Positions 34,179-43,110 are shown, numbered from the stretch's first letter. The stretch: DNA of 64,000 bases from Kitasatospora sp. MMS16-BH015 (GCF_002943525.1 NZ_CP025394.1:2480001-2544000), one strand, 5' to 3'. The notes: generated from the letters alone by a model not told the origin. Numbers and translations: made by a program.

Positions 34179-35416
34179 GCGGGGCCGACGAAATCGGTGA
34201 CCAGGGGCGGCAATTCGGCGAGCGGAGTGGTGAAGTGACCGGTGAGGAAGATGAGTTCGAGGATCGACTGACCGCAGCGTTCGGGCGGGCCGCCGTCGGC
34301 CTCACCCCGGACGGGCCGGTCCGGCTGGTGGACGGCGCGATCGCGGCCGGGCGCCGGCGCAGGCGCGGCCGGCGGCGCGCCGTGCTGCTGGCCGGGGCGC
34401 TGACCCTGCTGGTCGCGGCGGGGGCGAGCGCACTGAGCCTGCCCGCCGGGGTGCCGGGGCGAACCTCGGAGGCCCTGGTCGGCGCCTCCAGCGGGGCACC
34501 GGCGCCGCTGGACCACGGGGTGACCGTCCTGCTGATCGGCCTGGACTCGACCACGGACACCCACGGCCGTCCGGCCCCCGACGAGCTGCGCCGCGGGGCG
34601 CTGCACGCGGGAGTACGGGCCGAGGGAGACGTGGCGGACACCCTGATGCTGGTGCACATCCCGGCAGGCGGCGGAACGGTCCGCCAACTCTCCATCCCCC
34701 GCGATGTACTGGTGGATGCCGGTGGCGGCGAGCAGGTGCGCATCGGCCAGGTGTACCTGCGGGCCGAGACGGCGGAGGCGGCACGGCTGCGCAGCCAGGG
34801 GGTCACCGGGGCGGATCTGGTCTGGCGCGGCCGGGAGGCCGGGCGGACGGCACTGATCCGGGCGGTCCAGCAGCTGGCCGGGGTACCGGTGGACCACTTC
34901 GCGGAGCTCTCGATGGCCGGGTTCTACCGGGTGGCCCAGGCGGTCGGCCCCGTCCCCGTCTGCCTGGTCCGCGCCGTGGACGACCAGTGGAGCGGGGCCC
35001 ACCTGCCCGCCGGCCGCTCGGAGCTCGACCCCGCGCAGGCCCTCGCCTTCGTCCGCCAACGGCACGGGGTAGGCGACGGCTCCGACCTGGTGCGGACGCA
35101 CCGGGCGCAGGCCCTGCTGGCCGGAGTGCTGCAGAAGCTGCGCGCCGGCGGGGTGTTGGCGGACGCGGCCAAGCTGGGCGCCCTCTACGGCGCACTCAAG
35201 GAGGATCTGGTGGTCGACCAGGGCTGGAGCCCGGTCGACTTCCTCCGCCAGGTGCCGGCCTTCGCCGATGGGCGCACGACGGCCACCACCCTCCCCGTCC
35301 TGGCGAAGGGCCCGGATCTGGTGGTGGACCAGACCCGGGCCGAGGGCCTGCTGACCGGCCCGGCGACCGCGCCGCCCTCGTCCCCGGTGCTGGACGAGGC
35401 GTCCTGCGTGGAGTGA
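34175..35416 (+). CDS. LytR-CpsA-Psr (LCP) family wall-polymer ligase coupled to a sigma factor
   Basis: A 413-residue protein starting in the ATGA overlap. Residues about 1-65 are cytoplasmic and Arg-rich at the end, helix at about 66-88, then an extracytoplasmic LCP domain: LLIGLDSTTD, ADTLMLVHI, LSIPRDVLVD and FVRQRHGVGDGSDLVRTHRAQ, the Arg/Asp residues that bind the polyprenyl pyrophosphate. LCP enzymes attach teichoic acid, arabinogalactan or capsule to the wall. Its position just after the sigma gene and its cytoplasmic head (FEDRLTAAFGRAAVGL) suggest it may also hold or tune the sigma factor. Confidence 0.88.
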   Translation: MSGADEIGDQGRQFGERSGEVTGEEDEFEDRLTAAFGRAAVGLTPDGPVRLVDGAIAAGRRRRRGRRRAVLLAGALTLLVAAGASALSLPAGVPGRTSEALVGASSGAPAPLDHGVTVLLIGLDSTTDTHGRPAPDELRRGALHAGVRAEGDVADTLMLVHIPAGGGTVRQLSIPRDVLVDAGGGEQVRIGQVYLRAETAEAARLRSQGVTGADLVWRGREAGRTALIRAVQQLAGVPVDHFAELSMAGFYRVAQAVGPVPVCLVRAVDDQWSGAHLPAGRSELDPAQALAFVRQRHGVGDGSDLVRTHRAQALLAGVLQKLRAGGVLADAAKLGALYGALKEDLVVDQGWSPVDFLRQVPAFADGRTTATTLPVLAKGPDLVVDQTRAEGLLTGPATAPPSSPVLDEASCVE

Positions 35417-35525
35417 GATCCGTGGGCCGCCGGTCCGCCCAGGCAAATGTCCTGATCCTGTGACAGCCGGCTCGGGTGTGTCCCCTCCCGGGCGGGACAT
35501 CGCGTGGAGATGGGTGAGCCGGTAA

Positions 35526-35547
35526 CCGGTGACCTCGGCGTCACCGG
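35526..35547. repeat. Hairpin in the leader of the L,D-transpeptidase gene
   Basis: CCGGTGAC pairs perfectly with GTCACCGG over a 6-base loop, 67-88 bases before the start codon. The 197-base gap 35417-35613 has further GC-rich complementarity but no recognised riboswitch consensus. Confidence 0.35.
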
Positions 35548-35613
35548 CACCCACCCCGGCTCGGACGTGCTCGCCCGGCACGTCCGGCACCGTACCGAGC
35601 CGGGAGAAGACCT

Positions 35614-36813
35614 GTGGACCTGATACGAATCCAGCCGAAGCGCGCGCGGTCGGCGCGGGCCGCCCACCGGGCCGGGGCCGCGCTGGCGCTGACCGGTGTG
35701 CTGGCGCTGGCCACCGCCTGCGGCGGTGCTGGAGGCGCCGGCGGCACCAGCGCCGCCGGGAGCGGTGGGAACGGCGGGGATGCCGCAACCCGCTCCGCCG
35801 CCCCGACCACGGCCAAGCCCTCGACGGCCGCCCTGGACGTACGACCGAAGGACGGCGCCCGGGACGTGGCACCCAGCGGGGCGCTGAAGGTGTCCGTGAC
35901 CGGCGGCAAGCTGACCCGGGTGGCGGTGGCCGGCCCGGACGGCAAGCCGGTCGCCGGGGCGGTGGCCGCCGACGGCCTGAGCTGGCTGCCCTCGGCGCCC
36001 CTCGCCGTCGGCACCCGGTACCAGGTGAACGCCGAGGCCGTCGACGCCGCCGGCACCACCACAGGCACGGCCGGCAGCTTCACCACGCTCACCCCGACGA
36101 AGACGGCCCGTACCCAGGACAACGTGATCACCGGTCAGACCTACGGCGTCGGCATGGTCGTCCGGGTCGACTTCCACCAGGCCGTCAAGAACAAGGCCGC
36201 GGCCGAGCAGGCGATCACCGTCGAGGCCTCCGACGGCACCAAGGTCAAGGGCCACTGGTTCGACGCCGACAACTGGCTGGACCTGCGTCCGGAGACCTAC
36301 TGGAAGCCCGGCACCAAGGTGACCGTCCACTTCCGCACCAGCAACGTCGAGCTCTCCCCCGGGGTCTACGGCAACTCCGACCGCGACGAGAGCTTCACCA
36401 TCGGCCGCTCGAAGATCAGCACGGTGGACGCCGCCGCGCACCAGATGACCGTCGCCGAGGACGGCGCCGCGCCCCGCACCATAGCGATCACGGCGGGCGC
36501 CGACGACAACCCCTCCTACAACGGCACCATGGTGGTCTTCGAGAAGGCCCGGATGGTGCACATGGACTCCTCCACCACCACGATCAAGGGGGCGGCCTAC
36601 AGCGTGGACGAGCCGCACGCCATGAAGATCACCGACTCCGGCTCGTACGTCCACGGCAACCCCAAAGCCGAGGAGGCCGCCGGCCACCGGAACATCAGCC
36701 ACGGCTGCATCGGCCTGCCGGACACCGAGGAGGGCGAGGACGACTCGGTGGCGGGGAAGTTCTACGCCGACTCGATGATCGGCGACGTGGTGATCGTCAA
36801 GAACTCGGTCTGA
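35614..36813 (+). CDS. L,D-transpeptidase lipoprotein with Ig-like domains
   Basis: A 399-residue protein. The N-terminus has a lipoprotein signal with lipobox LATAC. Two Ig-like domains (about 70-260) precede a YkuD catalytic domain with HRNISHGCIGL; the catalytic Cys is residue 365. This is the LdtMt2-like layout of actinobacterial enzymes that make 3-3 cross-links in peptidoglycan and resist many beta-lactams. Located outside the membrane, lipid-anchored. It follows a sigma/LCP pair and is followed by a strong terminator. Confidence 0.92.
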   Translation: MDLIRIQPKRARSARAAHRAGAALALTGVLALATACGGAGGAGGTSAAGSGGNGGDAATRSAAPTTAKPSTAALDVRPKDGARDVAPSGALKVSVTGGKLTRVAVAGPDGKPVAGAVAADGLSWLPSAPLAVGTRYQVNAEAVDAAGTTTGTAGSFTTLTPTKTARTQDNVITGQTYGVGMVVRVDFHQAVKNKAAAEQAITVEASDGTKVKGHWFDADNWLDLRPETYWKPGTKVTVHFRTSNVELSPGVYGNSDRDESFTIGRSKISTVDAAAHQMTVAEDGAAPRTIAITAGADDNPSYNGTMVVFEKARMVHMDSSTTTIKGAAYSVDEPHAMKITDSGSYVHGNPKAEEAAGHRNISHGCIGLPDTEEGEDDSVAGKFYADSMIGDVVIVKNSV

Positions 36814-36828
36814 GCCACACCCCCGACG

Positions 36829-36870
36829 ACAGCGAGGCCCGGCGCACCGAGGTGCGTCGGGCCTCGCTGT
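36829..36870 (+). terminator. Rho-independent-type terminator hairpin
   Basis: ACAGCGAGGCCCGGCGCACC pairs with the complement in 36851-36870 with one mismatch and a short loop, 16 bases after the L,D-transpeptidase stop. Confidence 0.85.
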
Positions 36871-36921
36871 CGCGACACAAAATCGCTGGGCGGTCCGGTC
36901 CGCGTCGGGCATGATCGGCTG

Positions 36922-37485
36922 GTGGACACCTATCTCGAGACCGAGCGCCTGACTCTGCGCCACTTCACCGCCGAGGACGCGGACCTGCTGATCGAACTGG
37001 ACAGCGACCCGGCGGTGATGCGCTACCTGAGCGGCGGGGTCCCGACCGCACCGGAGATCGTCCGGGAGCGCTACCTGCCGAACATCCTGGCCGGCTACGA
37101 GAAATGGGGCGGCCGCCTCGGGCTGTTCGCCGCCCACGAGAAGGACGGCGGCGCCTTCATCGGCTGGTTCATCCTGCGCCCCGCAGCGCAGGGCCCGCTG
37201 GACGAGGTCGAGCTCGGCTACCGGCTGCGCCAGGCCGCCTGGGGCAAGGGCTACGCCACCGAGGGCTCGCGGGCCCTGCTGGGCAAGGCCTTCACGGACC
37301 TCGGCGTGCGCATGGTCTGGGCCGACACGATGACCGTGAACCAGGGCTCGCGGCACGTCATGGAGAAGCTCGCCATGACGCACACGGAGACCATCGCCGT
37401 ACCCGAGGACATGGCGGACATCGAGGGTGCCGAGCACGGCGGCGTGCGGTACGAGATCACCAAGGACCGGTGGGAGCAGCAGTAG
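36922..37485 (+). CDS. GNAT-family acetyltransferase (RimJ/RimL type)
   Basis: A 187-residue protein starting at GTG. ETERLTLRHFTAEDADLLIELDSDPAVMRYLSGG is the classical Acetyltransf_3 opening; the acetyl-CoA motif is ELGYRLRQAAWGKGYATEGSRALL, with VNQGSRHVMEKLAM at the end. Relatives acetylate N-termini of ribosomal proteins or small amines; the actual substrate is unknown. Ends ten bases before the convergent dioxygenase gene. Confidence 0.88.
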   Translation: MDTYLETERLTLRHFTAEDADLLIELDSDPAVMRYLSGGVPTAPEIVRERYLPNILAGYEKWGGRLGLFAAHEKDGGAFIGWFILRPAAQGPLDEVELGYRLRQAAWGKGYATEGSRALLGKAFTDLGVRMVWADTMTVNQGSRHVMEKLAMTHTETIAVPEDMADIEGAEHGGVRYEITKDRWEQQ

Positions 37486-37495
37486 GCACCGCCCG

Positions 37496-38437
37496 TCAGG
37501 GGCGGAGCGGCGGGTACCGCGGGTCGAGCAGACCGTGCCGGGCCAGGTGTCCGTACAGCGGGGTGGTGGCCGGGTGGTGGCCCCACTGGTGATCACCGGG
37601 CACCTCCCCCTCGGCGGCCAGCGGGGCCCCGAGGAGCTGGCGCTGCACCGGCGAGAAGCCGGCAGCGGCCGGAGAGGCGAGCAGCGCCTCGTTCTGGTCC
37701 CGGTTGTGCGACCAGCGGTGCGAGTACGCGAAGAACATGCCCTTGCGGGTGTGCTCGGAGTGGTTGTCCGTCCGGGTGTGCCAGAGCCGGCGGTCGAAGA
37801 ACACCGCGTCCCCGGCGTTCGCGGTGACCTCGACGGCCCCCGGCGGCTCCGGCCACCGGAGGTCGCGGCGCGGCGGCCCGTCGATCCGGTCCAGCAGGTG
37901 ACTGCCCGGCACGACCTTGAAGTTGCCGCGCCCGGGCCGGGAGAGGTCGGAGAGCCAGTAGGCCATCTTCACCGAGAGGCGCGGGCGCGGCGCGGTCTCG
38001 ATCTCCCGGTTCTGCCGCCCGCCGTCCTGGTGCCACTCGAACCGGTACGGCTTGGGCACCCGGATCGGCGGGTGCACGTCCAGGTGCGAGTGGTAGACGT
38101 GCACGTTCCAGCCGAGCACCGACCAGACCAGCGGAAAGGTCGCCGGGTGGTCGATCAGTCCGACCGCCGCCGGCAGTGCGGCCACCGCGCTCAGCCGGTG
38201 CATCGCCCCCTCCGGCGAGAGCCGCCCGGCGGCCCGCTCCCGCGCGTGGACCTCGTCCAGCGCCTCCGAGTAGTACGCCACCTCCCGAGCCTCGAGCACT
38301 CCGGGCAGCACCAGGTAGCCGTCGCGCTCGAAGCGTGCGCGCTGCTCCTCGGTCATCGGCGTGATGGCCTGGGTGGTCGGGGCGGTCGGGGCGGTCGGGG
38401 CGGTCGGGGCGGTCGGGGCGGTCTCCAGCAGGGTCAT
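37496..38437 (-). CDS. Phytanoyl-CoA dioxygenase (PhyH) family protein
   Basis: A 313-residue Fe(II)/2-oxoglutarate-dependent oxygenase. The metal ligands are visible in RFEWHQDGG (His, Asp) and in LWHTRTDNHSEHTRKG, where the distal His and the Arg for 2-oxoglutarate lie. ATG follows CTGGAGGATTTTC. The N-terminal tail holds five Ala-Pro-Thr units coded by a 9-base tandem repeat. Substrate unknown; streptomycete PhyH proteins hydroxylate amino acids, sugars or secondary metabolites. The upstream gene is an L,D-transpeptidase-like protein on the same strand, 30 bases away. Confidence 0.85.
   Translation of the reverse strand: MTLLETAPTAPTAPTAPTAPTTQAITPMTEEQRARFERDGYLVLPGVLEAREVAYYSEALDEVHARERAAGRLSPEGAMHRLSAVAALPAAVGLIDHPATFPLVWSVLGWNVHVYHSHLDVHPPIRVPKPYRFEWHQDGGRQNREIETAPRPRLSVKMAYWLSDLSRPGRGNFKVVPGSHLLDRIDGPPRRDLRWPEPPGAVEVTANAGDAVFFDRRLWHTRTDNHSEHTRKGMFFAYSHRWSHNRDQNEALLASPAAAGFSPVQRQLLGAPLAAEGEVPGDHQWGHHPATTPLYGHLARHGLLDPRYPPLRP
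38374..38423. repeat. 9-base tandem repeat in the PhyH N-terminus
   Basis: About five and a half copies of GGTCGGGGC lie in frame and code for (Thr-Ala-Pro)n on the minus strand. Copy number is likely to vary between strains. Confidence 0.85.
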
Positions 38438-38467
38438 GAAAATCCTCCAGGGTCGTCGGTAGGTGGA

Positions 38468-39358
38468 TCAGTCGGCCAGGGAGGCCTGGTCGCCCATGGC
38501 GATCACGGGGTGGCGGGCGGGGTCGAGGGTGGTGAGCAGCGTGCGCATCGCCCCCTTCGGCAGGGTGATGCAGGCGTGGCTGGGCCCGTTGTGGTCGACG
38601 TGGAGCCAGATGCCGCCGCCCCTCGCCGCGCCCTCGGGGTGCTGCCCGTCGAGCGGGGAGGTGCCGGGGACGCGGTTGTAGTCGACGGCGATCACGTAGT
38701 CGAACACCCCGGCCAGCGACTCACCGTTGAACCCCCGTTCCTCGTCCACGAACCGGGGCGAGCGGTGGTAGGGCAGCCGTGCGCCGGGGTCGGCCAGCCG
38801 GCCGCCGGCATCGGAGAGGGTGAACACGCCGATCGGGGAGCGCAGGTCACCCGCACGGTGGTCGGTGGTCCAGCCGTGCAACGCGTTGTGCGCGGGCCAG
38901 CGGCCGGCCTCTTGCCAACTCCCGTCGCCCGCACGCTGGTAGAGCACCACGGTGGAGTCGGAGGACTCGCGCCCGGCGCCGACCGCCAGCAGCAGCTGCC
39001 CCGTCCCGGCGGGGACCTTCGCACCCAGGGTCGGCCCGATCCCGGGCGGCAGGGCGGCGCTGGCGACGGGGGCTGCAGTGGCGGCCGGAGCAGCAGTGGC
39101 GGCCGGAGCGGTCGGGCCACCACCGGGGGCCGCCACTCGGGTCAGGCCCGCAGCGGGTTCGGCCGCGCCCGCCGAGGGCAGGCCCGCCGGCGGCAGGCCC
39201 GGCGCCGGCCGCGCCGCCCGCTCGCCGCAGGCCAGCACGCCGCCCGTACTCAGCACGGTCAGCAGGGCCACTGCCCAGACCGCTCCGGTCGGACCCCGAC
39301 GGCGGCGCGGACCGCGGCCCGGACGGCCGCCGGACTTGCGATGCGAAGGTGTTGTCAC
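38468..39358 (-). CDS. Secreted YkuD-type L,D-transpeptidase-like lipoprotein
   Basis: A 296-residue protein. The N-terminus is basic, then a hydrophobic stretch ending in a lipobox-like GGVLAC. A Pro/Ala linker precedes a YkuD-type fold (about 105-296): TDHRAGDLRSPIGVFTLSDAGG, LHVDHNGPSHACITLP, with the catalytic Cys at 263. The motif is SHAC instead of the usual SHGC, as in the more distant YkuD branch. It probably acts on peptidoglycan. It lies with the PhyH gene on the minus strand, facing the second sigma factor operon. Confidence 0.8.
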   Translation of the reverse strand: MTTPSHRKSGGRPGRGPRRRRGPTGAVWAVALLTVLSTGGVLACGERAARPAPGLPPAGLPSAGAAEPAAGLTRVAAPGGGPTAPAATAAPAATAAPVASAALPPGIGPTLGAKVPAGTGQLLLAVGAGRESSDSTVVLYQRAGDGSWQEAGRWPAHNALHGWTTDHRAGDLRSPIGVFTLSDAGGRLADPGARLPYHRSPRFVDEERGFNGESLAGVFDYVIAVDYNRVPGTSPLDGQHPEGAARGGGIWLHVDHNGPSHACITLPKGAMRTLLTTLDPARHPVIAMGDQASLAD

Positions 39359-39508
39359 GCGAATCCAGAACTCGGCGGCGCGCCGCCGGGTTGACCTCCT
39401 CCGGCGTGACGACCGTCACTCCCGGTGGAGGCAACCCGGGCGGCATCATGCCTGTTCATAAGGGGTGCGGCGGCAAGCAGGCTCCGCAGGGAACCCCGGA
39501 GGAGCAGC

Positions 39509-40057
39509 GTGCGGCACAGTGAGAAGGAGGCCAGGTTCGAGGAGTTCGTCCTGGCGCGGTCGAGCGCGCTGCTGCGGATGTGCCACCTGCTCACCAACGA
39601 CCGGGGCCTGGCCGAGGACCTGCTGCAGACCGCGCTGGCGAAGTGCTACCGCCACTGGGACCGGGTGAGCGAGCAGGGCTACGAGGAGGGTTACGTTCGC
39701 ACCGCGATCGTCAACACCCACATCAGCAGCGTCCGCAAGCGCCGGCTCAAGGAGATCCTGACCTTCCAACTGCCCGAACACGGCGGCGCGGCGCCGGACC
39801 ACAGCGTCGAGGAACGCGACCTGCTGCGCCGGGCCCTGGCCGCGCTGGCCCCGCGGACCCGCTCGGCGGTGGTGCTGCGCCACTACCTGGGGCTGTCCGA
39901 GATCGAGGCGGCCCAGAACATGGGCTGCTCGGTGGGCAACGTCAAACGGCTCACCTCCCGGGGGCTGGACCAGCTGCGCCAGGCCATGGAACGCCAGCCA
40001 CCACCGACCGACGCCCTTCCCACCGCACCCCGACGAGTCTGCGAGGCCGCACGATGA
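39509..40057 (+). CDS. SigE-family ECF sigma factor
   Basis: A 182-residue sigma factor. The GTG at 39509 is well spaced from GGAGGAG; an earlier in-frame ATG lacks a ribosome site. Region 2: LLRMCHLLTNDRGLAEDLLQTALAKCYRHW; region 4: LAALAPRTRSAVVLRHYLGLSEIEAAQNMGCSVGNVKRLTSRGLDQLR. It overlaps the next gene by ATGA, the same arrangement as the sigma/LCP pair 5 kb to the left; the two sigma factors are clear paralogues. Confidence 0.9.
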   Translation: MRHSEKEARFEEFVLARSSALLRMCHLLTNDRGLAEDLLQTALAKCYRHWDRVSEQGYEEGYVRTAIVNTHISSVRKRRLKEILTFQLPEHGGAAPDHSVEERDLLRRALAALAPRTRSAVVLRHYLGLSEIEAAQNMGCSVGNVKRLTSRGLDQLRQAMERQPPPTDALPTAPRRVCEAAR

Positions 40058-40971
40058 CCCCCCGGTTCGAGGACGGGCTGTTCGAACACGAGCTGGACGC
40101 GGGGCTGGCGGCCCTGGCGGAGGAGAGCGAGGGGCCCGCCCCCGGCTTCCACCAAGGGGTGCGTGCCCGCATCCTCCGACAGCGGCGCCGCCGCCGGACC
40201 GCGCTGGGCACCGCCGCCGCAGCCTGCACGGCGGGCGTGCTGGCGGTCGCGCTCACCGCCGTGGGCGGCCCGGCCCCGGCCCAGGTGCTCACCCCCGCCG
40301 GAGCGCCGACCACCGCGCCCGACTCGGCGGCCGAGCCCTGGTGGCTCACCGACCCCGCCGCCGCGCAGGCGCCGCCGACCGCCGTCACCCGGTACTGGGA
40401 CGCCCACGGCCAGGGCGGGCCCGGGGCGCACCGTGAAGTGCGGTTGCTGCACCAGGACTTCGGGCCGCAGGTGCTGTACACGCTGGCGGGCCGACGTACC
40501 GACGGCACCGCCACCGTCGCGCTGCTCAGCGGGGTGCGCGAGCCCGACGGCTCGGTCCCCGACAGCAGCCTGCGGCTGCTGCGGGAGTACCCGCACCCCG
40601 CACAGCCCCCGCAGCCCCAAGCTCCGTTCGCCCTCGCGGTCTCGGCCGCCCCCGGCCAGCCGGCCCCTCGGACGGTCGAGGTGCTGGCCCCGCCCTGCGC
40701 CGGGCAACCGCGGCTCAGCACCGCCCCGGCCGGCGCCCCGGTCTCCTGGCACCGGGATGCCTTCGGTGCACTGGTGACCGACCGGCCGGTCCCGGCCGAC
40801 ACCCCGCTCTCCTTCCGGTGCGACACCTCCGCCGGGCCCGGCACCGAGCACGTCCTGCTGGCACCGGGTGCGCCGGTGCGCGTCGGACCGACCGCCGTCT
40901 CGCTGCTCACCTCCTTCGCCCCGGCCTCCTCCGCCGCCATGGCCTCGGCGCAGCCGGGCTCGGCGGGCTGA
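40054..40971 (+). CDS. Single-pass membrane protein coupled to the sigma factor (possible anti-sigma)
   Basis: A 305-residue protein starting in the ATGA overlap. Cytoplasmic head of about 45 residues (ELDAGLAALAEESEGPAPGFHQGVRARILRQRRRRR), helix at about 47-68, then an extracytoplasmic domain with two Cys (APPCAGQ, FRCDTS). The head has no zinc-binding HxxxCxxC motif, so it is not a ZAS anti-sigma, but its topology and position fit a membrane partner of the sigma factor. No family recognised. Confidence 0.65.
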   Translation: MTPRFEDGLFEHELDAGLAALAEESEGPAPGFHQGVRARILRQRRRRRTALGTAAAACTAGVLAVALTAVGGPAPAQVLTPAGAPTTAPDSAAEPWWLTDPAAAQAPPTAVTRYWDAHGQGGPGAHREVRLLHQDFGPQVLYTLAGRRTDGTATVALLSGVREPDGSVPDSSLRLLREYPHPAQPPQPQAPFALAVSAAPGQPAPRTVEVLAPPCAGQPRLSTAPAGAPVSWHRDAFGALVTDRPVPADTPLSFRCDTSAGPGTEHVLLAPGAPVRVGPTAVSLLTSFAPASSAAMASAQPGSAG

Positions 40972-41002
40972 CCGACACCCCCGGACATGGCTCCGGACAT
41001 GG

Positions 41003-41040
41003 CTCCGGCCCCGGACGAGGGAGCTCGTCCGGGGCCGGAG
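41003..41040 (+). terminator. Perfect 17-base-arm terminator hairpin
   Basis: CTCCGGCCCCGGACGAG (41003-41019) pairs perfectly with 41024-41040 over GGAG. It is placed between the end of the sigma operon and the end of the convergent chitinase gene. Two copies of GGACATGGCTCC lie just before it. Confidence 0.85.
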
Positions 41041-41090
41041 TGCTTCGGTCAGTCGGGTCCGTCAGTACCCGGGGTCAGGCGAGGGGTGGG

Positions 41091-42947
41091 TCAGCAGGCG
41101 CCGTTGTCGGCCCAGACGCCCCACTGGCCGCTGGCGGACGGGTCCTCGCCCTGGGTCCACCACTTGTTGGTGTAGTTGTGGCCCTTCCAGGAGACCTTGG
41201 TGCCGGCCGTCGCGTAGACGGTGGCGGAGTTCCAGCTCGGGGCGGTGCAGGCACCGGTCGAGGAGGACGGGCTGGAGGAGGGGCTGCTCGACGGGGAGGT
41301 CGACGGCGAGCTGGAGGGGGAGGAGCTCGGCGAAGAGGACGGGCTGGAGCTCGGGCTGGAGCTCGGGCTCGAACTCGGCGAGGAGGTCGGGCTGCTGGAC
41401 GGGCTCGGCGAGGAGGAGGTCGGCGGGGCCGGGCAGGCGGCGGCGGAGCCGTCGGTGGCGCTGGCCATCTTGTCGAAGAGCGCGGTCTGGGTGCCCATGT
41501 CGTAGAGCGAGAAGGCGAAGGAGCCGCCGAGGCCGTTGCAGTGCGCGTAGTCGAGCTTGGCCTGGATCGACTGGGCGTTCTCACCGGTCCAGAAGGTGGT
41601 GCCGTCGTAGAAGTACGCGGCCTTCGCGGTGTCGTCCCAGTAGGTGTCGGCCGCGTTGTCGACGAAGCCGTTCAGCTCCTTGTACATCCGGATGCCGTTG
41701 ACGTTCCCGGACATCGCCGCACCCGTGGCCGGGCCGGTCGCGCTCTGGAAGAGGCCGTGGTTGGCACCGGCGGGCACGCCCGTCCAGCCGCGGTAGTAGA
41801 ACGGCACACCCATGTTGATCTTGTTGGCGGGGAAGCCGCCCTTGATCCCGTACTGCGAGTCGCCGACCGTCCAGGCCTTGATGGCGTTGTCGATCGAGTA
41901 CTTGCCGTTGCCCGGCTTCACCGGCGTCATCGGGTCGTTCGGGCCCGAGTAGAGCGGCGCCTGGTGGTTGGTCGGGCCGGTGGCGTCCCACGCACCGTGC
42001 ATGTCGTAGGTCATGACGTCCAGGAACGTGAGGTACTGGCCGAGCTTGTCGGTCTCCACGTTCTGGATCTTGTCCTGGCCCGCGCCGACCGCCGCCGAGA
42101 GGGCGTAGGTCTTGCCGTCGGTCTTGCCCTGGGCGTCGAGCTGCGAGCGCAGCTCGGCCATCAGCAGCGTGTAGTTCTGCTTGTCGGCCGTCGAGGCGTG
42201 GTTACCGGTGTGGCCGCCGCCGCCCGGGTACTCCCAGTCGATGTCGAAGCCGTCGAAGATGCCGGCCGCCGAGCCCGGGCCGCCGAAGCCGGCGTCCACC
42301 GGGAGGTTGCCCTTGATGAACATGTCGATGCAGGAGGAGACGAAGGCCTTCCGGTTGGCATCCGAGGAGGCCACGTCCGAGAAGTACTTCGAGTAGGTCC
42401 AACCGCCGATCGACATCAGGATCTTGAGCTTCGGGTTCTTCGCCTTCAGCTTCTTCAGCTGGTTGAAGTTGCCGGTGATCGGCTGGTTCCAGGTGTCGGC
42501 CACGCCGTCCACGCTGATGTCCGCGCCGAAGGACTTCTGGTAGTCCGCGAAGGCGTCTGCCGCGCCGTCACCGGCGTTCGGGTCGTCCTCGTTCTGGGAG
42601 GCGGCCTTGGTGGCCTCGAAACACTTCAGCGAAGTCGGGTTGATGTTCGCGAAGTCGTAGATGAGGTAGTCGAGTTTGCCCGCGACACCGGTGTCCTGGA
42701 TGGTCTTCGGGTAGTAGGCGTTGCCGTACACCGACCACTGGTCGAAGTACGCGACCTTGATGCCGCCGCTGGTCGCGGGCGCACCGGTCGAGTTGGTGGC
42801 GGCGGCCTGGGCGGTGCCGCCGCCGGTGAGCGCGAGGCCCGCACCGAGCAGCAGCGAGGCGGCGGTGCCTGCCGCGAGCGCGGCCAGGCTCTTGGGGCGA
42901 CGCCGCGTGGGCGCGCTCGCTCGGGGAGCGAAGACAGCACGATTCAT
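41091..42947 (-). CDS. GH18 chitinase with C-terminal chitin-binding domain
   Basis: A 618-residue secreted enzyme. Signal peptide at about 1-49; GH18 catalytic barrel (about 62-460) with FDGFDIDWEYP, catalytic Glu 239, and the SIGGWTYS strand; an (SSSP)n linker; a CBM5/12 domain at the C-terminus (WNSATVYATAGTKVSWKGHNYTNKWWTQGEDP). It hydrolyses chitin to GlcNAc oligomers outside the cell. The ATG at 42947 is 11 bases from AGGAG; an out-of-frame ATG nearer the ribosome site opens a 3-codon ORF that ends on the start codon (ATGA). Three dre-like sites lie upstream, as for DasR-controlled chitinases. Confidence 0.95.
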   Translation of the reverse strand: MNRAVFAPRASAPTRRRPKSLAALAAGTAASLLLGAGLALTGGGTAQAAATNSTGAPATSGGIKVAYFDQWSVYGNAYYPKTIQDTGVAGKLDYLIYDFANINPTSLKCFEATKAASQNEDDPNAGDGAADAFADYQKSFGADISVDGVADTWNQPITGNFNQLKKLKAKNPKLKILMSIGGWTYSKYFSDVASSDANRKAFVSSCIDMFIKGNLPVDAGFGGPGSAAGIFDGFDIDWEYPGGGGHTGNHASTADKQNYTLLMAELRSQLDAQGKTDGKTYALSAAVGAGQDKIQNVETDKLGQYLTFLDVMTYDMHGAWDATGPTNHQAPLYSGPNDPMTPVKPGNGKYSIDNAIKAWTVGDSQYGIKGGFPANKINMGVPFYYRGWTGVPAGANHGLFQSATGPATGAAMSGNVNGIRMYKELNGFVDNAADTYWDDTAKAAYFYDGTTFWTGENAQSIQAKLDYAHCNGLGGSFAFSLYDMGTQTALFDKMASATDGSAAACPAPPTSSSPSPSSSPTSSPSSSPSSSPSSSPSSSPSSSPSSSPSTSPSSSPSSSPSSSTGACTAPSWNSATVYATAGTKVSWKGHNYTNKWWTQGEDPSASGQWGVWADNGAC

Positions 42948-43110
42948 GGGTGCATGACTCCTGGTTGTGGGGGAACTGCCGTACCTCGTCGGGGTGGGAC
43001 ACACGGGGTGGGGCCGTATGGCCAGGGGCATGACAGCTGGGAATCGAGCATGGACCGGGGTCTGACGGACACGATCTGACGCTTGGCACTGCGGCGAACA
43101 GGGCCGATTC

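Noticed and set aside
35417..35613. A c-di-AMP (ydaO) riboswitch before the L,D-transpeptidase gene, as found before some actinobacterial wall genes
   Set aside because: The conserved GGGGUGAAUCC-type and related core segments are absent; only a simple hairpin is seen.
40054..40971. Zinc-binding anti-sigma factor
   Set aside because: Position fits, but no HxxxCxxC motif is present in the cytoplasmic head, so only a possible anti-sigma role is stated.
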